A stretch of 9,088 bases of DNA. Origin: an uncultured Lachnoclostridium sp. (GTDB lineage: Bacteria; Bacillota; Clostridia; Lachnospirales; Lachnospiraceae). Made by a program: the position numbers and the translations under genes. This document shows, in pieces, positions 1 to 4,807 of the stretch. Positions within the stretch are counted from its first letter, which is position 1, and every line of letters starts with the position of its first letter. Under the pieces are notes generated by a model. It ran no database searches and was not told the origin of the DNA. It saw only the letters and a program-made list of their open reading frames with translations. The DNA is taken from the NCBI GenBank assembly GCA_902464595.1, contig CABQJX010000110.1, positions 1-9,088 of the forward strand, written 5' to 3'.

Positions 1-183
1 CGGTGTCAGCTGGACGCCCCGGGAGCTTCTTGTAAAGAGGGGAAGCCCAAGGCTGTCTTCCAGCTTGCTGATCGCCTTGCTGATGGCAGGCTGGCTTATG
101 TACAGCTCCTTGGCAGCTTTGGATATGTTGCCGGCCTTTGCCACCTCGTAAAAGATCTTGTATTGGGAAAGATTTTGTTCCAT
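1..183 (-). CDS. LysR-family transcriptional regulator, N-terminal part (cut by window edge)
   Basis: Only the first 61 codons are in the window, and the reading frame runs open through base 1. The peptide begins MEQNLSQYKIFYEVAKAGNI and continues with SKAAKEL, SQPAISKAISKLE and LFTRSSRGVQLT. This is the classic winged helix-turn-helix of LysR-type regulators (HTH about residues 19-38), and it includes the usual Ser-Gln-Pro-Ala-Ile-Ser recognition helix. The ATG at 183 is preceded on the minus strand by AGGAGG (complement of 191-196) at 7-nt spacing, so the start is secure. It diverges from leuC with a 162-bp gap. By the usual LTTR arrangement it probably regulates leuCD and itself, but the effector domain lies outside the window, so the ligand is unknown. 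Confidence 0.93.
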   Translation of the reverse strand, partial: MEQNLSQYKIFYEVAKAGNISKAAKELYISQPAISKAISKLEDSLGLPLFTRSSRGVQLTP

Positions 184-203
184 GGATATTCCTCCTGGTG
201 TCT

Positions 204-228
204 ATAACAAATTTTCATGGATTGTATT
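204..228. promoter_or_regulatory. Imperfect dyad, candidate LysR binding site upstream of leuC
   Basis: ATAACAA (204-210) and TTGTATT (222-228) form an imperfect inverted repeat with an 11-bp gap. It is centred near 216, about 60 bp upstream of the predicted leuC start. LTTR recognition sites usually lie around -65, so the placement fits activation of leuC by the divergent LysR protein. The motif itself is weak. Confidence 0.35.
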
Positions 229-240
229 CTTATTATGTAT

Positions 241-269
241 TTTTAGTATAACAAAACTTGTGCTAGAAT
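241..269 (+). promoter_or_regulatory. Candidate leuC promoter (extended -10, poor -35)
   Basis: TGCTAGAAT at 261-269 is a good extended -10 element. The -35 region about 16-17 bp upstream (near 241-247, TTTTAGT) is poor. That combination is typical of an activator-dependent promoter. The predicted start is near 276, leaving a leader of about 70 nt that carries the 301-328 hairpin and the SD site. The call is by eye only. Confidence 0.4.
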
Positions 270-274
270 GTAAA
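245..274 (-). promoter_or_regulatory. Candidate minus-strand promoter of the divergent LysR gene
   Basis: On the minus strand TTTACA (complement of 269-274) and TATACT (complement of 245-250) are separated by 18 bp. Each matches its sigma-A consensus at five of six positions. Transcription would start near 238, giving a leader of about 55 nt before the ATG at 183. The element overlaps the candidate leuC promoter on the other strand. It was read by eye and not tested. Confidence 0.5.
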
Positions 275-300
275 GCACAGATGAAAAAAAGGATGAAAAG

Positions 301-328
301 GCGTTCCGGGATGCTAAAACAGGAACGC
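301..328 (+). promoter_or_regulatory. Leader hairpin just upstream of the leuC SD site
   Basis: GCGTTCC (301-307) and GGAACGC (322-328) are a perfect 7-bp inverted repeat around a 14-nt loop. It ends 4 nt before the AGGAGG SD core. No U-run follows, so it is not an intrinsic terminator. It may affect mRNA stability or ribosome access. No T-box landmarks and no leucine-rich leader peptide are visible. Confidence 0.45.
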
Positions 329-345
329 AAAAGGAGGAATAGACA

Positions 346-1617
346 ATGGGAATGACCATGAGCCAGAAAATATTAGCAGCCCATGCGGGACTTGAGGAGG
401 TCAAGGCAGGACAGCTGATCGAGGCAGATCTGGATCTGGTGCTGGGAAATGACATCACTTCTCCGGTAGCCATTAATGAGATGAAAAAAATGGATCGGAA
501 GACAGTGTTTGATAAGGATAAGATCGCCCTGGTGATGGACCATTTTATCCCTAATAAAGATATTAAATCAGCAGAAAACTGTAAGTGCTGCAGGGAATTT
601 GCCTGCCGTCATGAGATTTCTAACTATTTTGATGTAGGTGAAATGGGAATTGAACATGCCCTTCTTCCGGAAAAAGGGCTGGTAGTAGTCGGGGATGCAG
701 TGATTGGGGCGGATTCCCACACATGTACCTACGGAGCCCTGGGCGCTTTCTCCACAGGAGTGGGAAGCACCGATATGGCAGCGGGTATGGTGACGGGGAA
801 AGCATGGTTCAAAGTACCCTCCGCCCTCCGGTTTGAACTGGTGGGGGCTCCCTCTAAGTGGGTCAGCGGCAAGGATGTGATCCTTCATATCATTGGAATG
901 ATCGGGGTGGACGGAGCCCTGTATAAATCCATGGAATTTACAGGGGAGGGAGTTAAGAACCTGTCCATGGACGACCGCTTTACCATCTGCAATATGGCCA
1001 TTGAGGCGGGCGGAAAAAATGGTATTTTCCCGGTTGACGAAAAGACCATTGCCTATATGAAGGACCATTCCCAGAGGGAATTTACAGCATATGAGGCGGA
1101 TGAGGATGCCGAGTATGAAAAGACATATGTGATCGATCTGTCCCAGCTGAAACCGACCGTATCTTTCCCCCATCTTCCATCCAATACCCGCCTGGCAGAG
1201 GAATCGGGGGAGGTGAAGGTCGATCAGGTGGTGATCGGATCCTGCACCAATGGACGGATTGATGATATGCGCATCGCCGCTCAGGTGTTAAAGGGAAGAA
1301 AAGTGGAAAAGGGAGTGCGCTGCATTGTGATCCCGGCCACCCAATCCATTTATTTACAGGCCATGAGAGAGGGACTTTTGGAGACCTTTATCGAGGCTGG
1401 CGCAGTAGTCAGCACCCCTACCTGCGGTCCCTGCCTTGGAGGATATATGGGCATTCTTGCAGCGGGAGAGCGGTGCATCTCCACGACCAACCGAAACTTT
1501 GTGGGCCGTATGGGACATGTGGATTCCGAGGTTTATCTGGCAAGCCCGGCGGTGGCAGCGGCCAGCGCGACAGCAGGACGGATCGTGACCCCGGATCAGC
1601 TGGAAGATATGCAGTAA
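346..1617 (+). CDS. leuC: 3-isopropylmalate dehydratase-family large subunit (aconitase superfamily)
   Basis: This 423-residue protein is the [4Fe-4S] catalytic large subunit of a LeuCD-type hydro-lyase. In leucine synthesis the enzyme isomerises 2-isopropylmalate to 3-isopropylmalate through isopropylmaleate in the cytoplasm. Diagnostic features are DHFIPNKDIKSAE (about 65-77), DSHTCTYGALGAFSTGVGSTD with D123 and H125, and the cluster ligands C300 (SCTNGR), C360 and C363 (TCGPCLGG). NRNFVGRMGH and SEVYLASPAVAAASA lie near the C-terminus. The length fits the archaeal/clostridial LeuC2/HacA-like class, not the longer proteobacterial form. GGAGG at 333-337 gives 8-nt spacing to the ATG at 346; in-frame ATGs at 352 and 358 are less well placed. 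Residues 79-87 are cysteine-rich (C79, C81, C82, C87). leuD follows after 50 bp. No leuA or leuB is seen, so homologous substrates (citraconate, maleate, homoaconitate or dimethylmalate type) cannot be excluded. Confidence 0.88.
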   Translation: MGMTMSQKILAAHAGLEEVKAGQLIEADLDLVLGNDITSPVAINEMKKMDRKTVFDKDKIALVMDHFIPNKDIKSAENCKCCREFACRHEISNYFDVGEMGIEHALLPEKGLVVVGDAVIGADSHTCTYGALGAFSTGVGSTDMAAGMVTGKAWFKVPSALRFELVGAPSKWVSGKDVILHIIGMIGVDGALYKSMEFTGEGVKNLSMDDRFTICNMAIEAGGKNGIFPVDEKTIAYMKDHSQREFTAYEADEDAEYEKTYVIDLSQLKPTVSFPHLPSNTRLAEESGEVKVDQVVIGSCTNGRIDDMRIAAQVLKGRKVEKGVRCIVIPATQSIYLQAMREGLLETFIEAGAVVSTPTCGPCLGGYMGILAAGERCISTTNRNFVGRMGHVDSEVYLASPAVAAASATAGRIVTPDQLEDMQ

Positions 1618-1667
1618 CATAGGGGAAACGAAAAGACAGGATAATGATCGGAAAGGAAAAATAAGAC

Positions 1668-2153
1668 ATGAACGCACATGGAAGGGTTTTTAAATACGGC
1701 GATAATGTGGATACGGATGTGATCATTCCGGCCAGATACTTAAACGCTACCAGGGGCGAGGAGCTGGCAAAGCACTGTATGGAGGATATTGATAAGGAGT
1801 TTGTAAATAAGGTAAAAAAAGGCGACATCATCGTGGCGGACAAAAACTTTGGCTGCGGCTCCTCCAGGGAGCATGCTCCCTTAGCCATCAAATGCGCTGG
1901 GGTCAGCTGTGTGATCGCGGAAACATTTGCACGTATTTTCTACCGCAATGCCATTAATATCGGGCTTCCTATCATCGAATGCCCTGAGGCCGCAGTGGCC
2001 ATCAGGGACGGAGACGATGTGGAGGTAGATTTTGATACGGGTGTGATCACAGATCATACGAGGGGAGAGACCTACCAGGGCCAGTCTTTTCCTCCTTTTA
2101 TGCAGAAGATCATTGCTGCCGGAGGGCTGGTCAATTATATCAACGGAAAATAG
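1668..2153 (+). CDS. leuD: 3-isopropylmalate dehydratase-family small subunit
   Basis: This 161-residue swivel-domain subunit pairs with the upstream LeuC to complete the active site. Recognisable motifs are KYGDNVDTDVIIPARYL at 9-25, NFGCGSSREHAP at 60-71, and ETFARIFYRNAINIGLPI. The length is normal for stand-alone LeuD. AAAGGA at 1652-1657 is an adequate SD with 10-nt spacing. The substrate-recognition loop after Y24-L25 reads N26-A-T-R. Homoaconitases of the Methanocaldococcus type carry Arg at the equivalent place (recalled from the literature), so N26 fits the isopropylmalate/citraconate-like group better; this is inference. The 3' end overlaps the convergent LysR gene by 14 bp, and no terminator is visible between them. 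Confidence 0.88.
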   Translation: MNAHGRVFKYGDNVDTDVIIPARYLNATRGEELAKHCMEDIDKEFVNKVKKGDIIVADKNFGCGSSREHAPLAIKCAGVSCVIAETFARIFYRNAINIGLPIIECPEAAVAIRDGDDVEVDFDTGVITDHTRGETYQGQSFPPFMQKIIAAGGLVNYINGK

Positions 2154-3042
2154 GGGCCCAATCTTCCCTGTTTCCGGCCAGGCGGATAAAGGCATCCATT
2201 TCCCTGGTCACCCATTTGTCCTTGTGGTAGACGATCTGCCGCCAGGTACGCATGTAGAAATTTTTGGCATCGAGAAGGGCAAGCTCACCCTTTTCGATGT
2301 CTTTGTGAATGGTAAATTCCGGAAGGAAAGATACGCCCAGATTTTTTCGCAGCAGATTGATAATAAATTCCGTGCTGCCAATCTCGAGAAAGGGGTGGAT
2401 CTCCTTCCCCTGAGCCGCCAGATACTGGTCCAGTATGAACCGGTAGCTGGCATTTTTTTCGGTCAAAATAAAAGGCTGGGCGATGATCTCATCCAGGCTC
2501 AGAGGCCCTTGTCCTACAACCGGATTTTGTGAGGAGGTGACAAATACAATATCCTCCGGCTCCTCCAGAACCTTGATCCATTTATTGTCATAGCGCCGTT
2601 TGTCCAGGAAATATACCATGTCGATGGCATTCCGGTTCATCATTTCCAGAAGGGTTTCCGGAGAATCCGTGATGATGCTCACATTGACTTTTGGATAGAG
2701 GGTATGATACTTTCTCAAAAGCTCCGGGAAAATCGTAGCGCAGATGGACTCAATGGTTCCCAGGCAGAGGCTTCCCGTAAGTTCGTCTCCATGGGCGGTC
2801 GCCTCTTTGGCCTGTTCGATCTCATTCATGATGGAGACTGCGTGACCGTAAAAGAGGGCGCCCTGGTGAGTCAGGGTGGTCTGTTTTCCGATGCGGTCAA
2901 AAAGATGTACCTTTAATTCTTCCTCCAGCTGTTTGATCTGGATGGTCACAGCTGCCTGGGAATACCCCAGGCGTTTTGCTGCCTTGGAAAAGCTGTTTAG
3001 CTGGGCCACTTGAAGGAAGGTGGCGATTTCTCTTAATTCCAT
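2140..3042 (-). CDS. LysR-family transcriptional regulator
   Basis: This is a complete 300-residue LTTR, the usual length. The N-terminal winged HTH is clear: FLQVAQLNSFSKAAKRLGYS then QAAVTIQIKQLEEEL (HTH about 18-37), with LFDRIGKQTTLTHQG forming the wing. A linker helix (about 60-90) leads into the periplasmic-binding-protein-like effector domain (about 90-295), where GSLCLGTIES opens the first subdomain. The start is supported by AAAGGAG upstream of the ATG at 3042, with the GGAG core 8 nt away. The gene diverges from the cysteine desulfidase-family gene, which it most plausibly controls along with its own promoter. It converges on leuD with a 14-bp 3' overlap. The effector is not deducible; a CysB-like sulfur signal or the desulfidase substrate are natural guesses only. 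Confidence 0.94.
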   Translation of the reverse strand: MELREIATFLQVAQLNSFSKAAKRLGYSQAAVTIQIKQLEEELKVHLFDRIGKQTTLTHQGALFYGHAVSIMNEIEQAKEATAHGDELTGSLCLGTIESICATIFPELLRKYHTLYPKVNVSIITDSPETLLEMMNRNAIDMVYFLDKRRYDNKWIKVLEEPEDIVFVTSSQNPVVGQGPLSLDEIIAQPFILTEKNASYRFILDQYLAAQGKEIHPFLEIGSTEFIINLLRKNLGVSFLPEFTIHKDIEKGELALLDAKNFYMRTWRQIVYHKDKWVTREMDAFIRLAGNREDWAPIFR

Positions 3043-3079
3043 GGATGGGTCTCCTTTCGTGCTGTAAAGACGAAAAAGT

Positions 3080-3108
3080 ATTATAAAAATTTTTAAATGA
3101 TATCATAA
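3080..3108 (-). promoter_or_regulatory. Candidate minus-strand promoter of the second LysR gene
   Basis: A perfect TATAAT lies on the minus strand (complement of 3080-3085). The -35 region 17 bp upstream (complement of 3103-3108, TTATGA) is weak. Predicted start near 3073 gives a leader of about 30 nt. The 12-bp palindrome at 3084-3095 overlaps the -10 and spacer, so a protein bound there would repress this promoter. That is the normal autoregulatory design for LTTRs. Confidence 0.45.
3084..3106. promoter_or_regulatory. Paired palindromes, candidate LysR operator
   Basis: TAAAAATTTTTA (3084-3095) is a perfect 12-bp palindrome. ATGATATCAT (3097-3106) is a perfect 10-bp palindrome that begins one base later. 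Relative to the predicted plus-strand start near 3155, they are centred near -65 and -53. These match typical recognition and activation positions of LTTRs. The first also satisfies a T-N11-A pattern (T3084 to A3096). AT-richness raises the chance of coincidence. Confidence 0.45.
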
Positions 3109-3119
3109 AAACATTAAAT

Positions 3120-3148
3120 TTTACAACCATATAGTTTTATGTTACAGT
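3120..3148 (+). promoter_or_regulatory. Candidate promoter of the cysteine desulfidase-family gene
   Basis: TTTACA (3120-3125, five of six matches) and TACAGT (3143-3148, four of six) have an ideal 17-bp spacer. TG at 3140-3141 adds an extended -10. Predicted start is near 3155, with a leader of about 67 nt. CATAAAA (3104-3110) and TTTTATG (3135-3141) form a wider inverted repeat spanning the -35, so a second regulator site is possible. Confidence 0.55.
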
Positions 3149-3221
3149 AATAGCAGTTGGAAATCAATACCAAATCGTCACAAGTATTTACACGCAATAA
3201 GGGGAAAGGAATCGGATCATT

Positions 3222-4499
3222 ATGGAGAAGTCAAATGTAAAGTACAGCGCTTATGTGCAGATCTTAAAGGAGGAGCTGCTTCCCGCTATGGGATGTACAG
3301 AGCCTATCGCCTTGGCTTATGCAGCAGCCGTTGCCAGAAAGGTATTAGGGGAGCTTCCGGATCGGGTGGTGATCGGAGCCAGCGGCAGCATTATCAAAAA
3401 TGTAAAATCTGTTATCGTGCCTAACACAGACCACTTAAAGGGAATCCCGGCCGCAGCCACAGCCGGTATTGTAGCAGGAGACCCGGATAAGGAGTTAGAG
3501 GTCATCGCACAGGTGGATCCGGAGAAGATCCCTCAGATGAAGGAGTTCTTAGACAAGACGGAGATCACGGTGGAGCACGTGGACAACGGAATTACATTTG
3601 ACATCATTGTCACCCTGTATAAGGGAGAATCCTATTCCAAAGTCCGCATTGCAAATTACCATACAAATATTGTGCTGATCGAGAAGAACGGCGAGATCTT
3701 AAAGGAGATCCAGGTGGCAGGAGAGGACGAAGAAGGGCTTACGGACCGCAGCCTGTTAAACATGGAAGACATCTGGGATTTCATCAACACAGTGGATATT
3801 GCAGATATTAAGGAAGTCCTTGACCGTCAGATCCAGTACAACTGGGCGATCGCAGAGGAAGGGATCCGGGGCGATTACGGCGCAAACATCGGTTCTGTAC
3901 TCTTAGATATGTCCGGCGACAATGTGCGCACCAGAGCAAAGGCTATGGCGGCAGCTGGCTCCGACGCCAGAATGAATGGCTGTGAGCTTCCAGTCATCAT
4001 CAATTCAGGAAGCGGAAACCAGGGAATCACGGCTTCCGTTCCGGTTTTGGTTTATGCAAAGGAGCTGAAGGCAAGCGAGGATAAAATGTACCGCGCTCTG
4101 GCCCTGTCCAATCTGACCGCCATTCATCAGAAGACTCCCATCGGAAGGCTTTCCGCTTACTGCGGCGCTGTCAGCGCAGGAGCAGGAGCAGGCGCCGGTA
4201 TCGCATATCTGTGCGGAGGCGGCTTTAAGGAAGTAACCCACACCGTAGTAAATGCATTGGCTATTGTTTCCGGTATTGTGTGCGACGGCGCGAAGGCATC
4301 CTGTGCAGCAAAGATCGCTTCTGCAGTCGATGCAGGTATCCTGGGCTACAATATGTACAAGAGAGGACAGCAGTTCCGCGGCGGCGACGGCATTGTCACG
4401 AAGGGAATTGAGGGAACTCTGAAGAATGTAGGCCGTTTGGGCAAGGAAGGTATGAAGGAGACCAATGAGGAGATCATTAAGATCATGATCGGAGACTAA
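3222..4499 (+). CDS. cyuA: L-cysteine desulfidase family protein (UPF0597 / CyuA-like, serine dehydratase alpha-like)
   Basis: This 425-residue cytoplasmic iron-sulfur lyase family converts L-cysteine to pyruvate, ammonia and sulfide in its characterised members. The N-terminus carries LLPAMGCTEPIALAYAAA with C25, the residue proposed as catalytic base in the Methanocaldococcus enzyme. C314 (YCGAVSAGAGAGAG), C354 (VCDGAK) and C361 (SCAAK) repeat the spacing I recall for the archaeal cluster ligands (Cys282, 322 and 329: gaps of 40 and 7). The [4Fe-4S] site therefore looks intact. NSGSGNQGI and the Gly/Ala-rich stretch near 315-325 are also family signatures. AAAGGA at 3205-3210 gives 11-nt spacing to the ATG. 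It is a single-gene unit, divergent from a LysR gene and closed by a strong terminator. Activity on L-serine or another beta-substituted amino acid is possible, so the gene symbol is provisional. Confidence 0.85.
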   Translation: MEKSNVKYSAYVQILKEELLPAMGCTEPIALAYAAAVARKVLGELPDRVVIGASGSIIKNVKSVIVPNTDHLKGIPAAATAGIVAGDPDKELEVIAQVDPEKIPQMKEFLDKTEITVEHVDNGITFDIIVTLYKGESYSKVRIANYHTNIVLIEKNGEILKEIQVAGEDEEGLTDRSLLNMEDIWDFINTVDIADIKEVLDRQIQYNWAIAEEGIRGDYGANIGSVLLDMSGDNVRTRAKAMAAAGSDARMNGCELPVIINSGSGNQGITASVPVLVYAKELKASEDKMYRALALSNLTAIHQKTPIGRLSAYCGAVSAGAGAGAGIAYLCGGGFKEVTHTVVNALAIVSGIVCDGAKASCAAKIASAVDAGILGYNMYKRGQQFRGGDGIVTKGIEGTLKNVGRLGKEGMKETNEEIIKIMIGD

Positions 4500-4536
4500 T
4501 TGGAAAAAGCATAGATCTCAGGGAAATCGTTTCACG

Positions 4537-4574
4537 GGGGCAGGTCAGAATATGGCCTGTCCCTATTTTTATTT
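4537..4574 (+). terminator. Strong intrinsic terminator after the desulfidase-family gene
   Basis: GGGGCAGGTC (4537-4546) pairs with GGCCTGTCCC (4554-4563) around the 7-nt loop AGAATAT. The stem is 10 bp with two G-U wobbles, followed directly by TATTTTTATTT. It lies 37 bp past the stop codon at 4497-4499 and should isolate this gene from nagA. Confidence 0.9.
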
Positions 4575-4649
4575 GGGTTCTGGCTTCCTGACAGCCCCGG
4601 TTTTGTTATCACAGGCTGGGCGTCCGTTTTTGGCAAAACATCATCGTTA

Positions 4650-4686
4650 TTGAAAATGTTTTTTATTTTATAAAAAACTTGAAAAT
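4650..4686. promoter_or_regulatory. Perfect inverted repeat flanked by direct repeats, candidate nagA operator
   Basis: GTTTTTTAT (4658-4666) and ATAAAAAAC (4670-4678) are a perfect 9-bp inverted repeat around a 3-bp centre. The octamer TTGAAAAT occurs on both sides, at 4650-4657 and 4679-4686. The second copy contains the predicted -35 hexamer of nagA. The site could be a repressor operator or an A/T-rich UP-like element. It does not resemble the NagR/DasR consensus I know. Confidence 0.45.
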
Positions 4687-4706
4687 AGTTTCCTTCATGC
4701 TATACT
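4679..4706 (+). promoter_or_regulatory. nagA promoter (extended -10)
   Basis: TTGAAA (4679-4684), a 16-bp spacer, and TGCTATACT (4698-4706) make a strong sigma-A promoter with extended -10. Transcription should begin near 4713, giving a leader of about 95 nt. The rest of the 308-bp gap upstream (4500-4807) holds only the terminator at 4537-4574, the repeat cluster at 4650-4686 and unstructured sequence at about 4575-4649. Confidence 0.7.
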
Positions 4707-4712
4707 GAAAGA

Positions 4713-4807
4713 AGAATGGCGGAAGGATAATGGCAGGGGATCGCGCGAAATAAAAGGAGGCGTCCAAGGAGCCCTCCCCTGGGCGGTTGAGAGAAAGGAG
4801 AAGAAGG
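4713..4807 (+). promoter_or_regulatory. nagA leader with spare SD motifs and mini-ORFs
   Basis: The leader has three SD-like purine runs: AAAAGGAGG (4752-4760), AAGGAG (4766-4771) and GAAAGGAG (4793-4800). Only the last is properly placed before the nagA ATG. A pyrimidine run CCCTCCCC (4772-4779) can pair with the first (GGAGG 4756-4760 with CCTCC 4773-4777). GCCC (4771-4774) and GGGC (4781-4784) offer a competing small hairpin. Two tiny ORFs, MAEG (4716-4730) and MAGDRAK (4730-4753), join at TAATG, and the second stops at the first SD-like run. Whether any of this works as a switch is unknown. Confidence 0.3.

Noticed and set aside
158..355. Plus-strand ORF with an ATG at 182 and one hydrophobic stretch (FSWIVFLLCIFSI), ending inside the leuC start
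   Set aside because: It spans the divergent LysR-leuC promoter region and the leuC SD. It has no convincing SD of its own, and its hydrophobic part comes from AT-rich promoter DNA.
311..355. Possible leader peptide before leuC (MLKQERKRRNRQWE)
   Set aside because: It has a single Leu and no run of branched-chain codons, no good SD, and no terminator follows. The leader also lacks T-box landmarks.
568..1173. 201-codon minus-strand ORF inside leuC
   Set aside because: It is antisense to a well-supported gene, with a His/Cys-rich sequence matching no family I recognise. It is a shadow frame.
2113..2532. Plus-strand ORF running from leuD into the LysR gene
   Set aside because: It is antisense to the complete LysR coding sequence, begins within leuD, and has no recognisable domain.
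4591..4618. CAGCC/GGCTG inverted repeat considered as a second terminator
   Set aside because: The stem is only 5 bp with a 17-nt loop, and the T-run is not adjacent. The terminator at 4537-4574 suffices.
4650..4664. CcpA cre-like site (TTGAAAATGTTTTTT) upstream of nagA
   Set aside because: It lacks the central CG and the conserved 3' C of the cre consensus. The better explanation is the inverted repeat reported separately.
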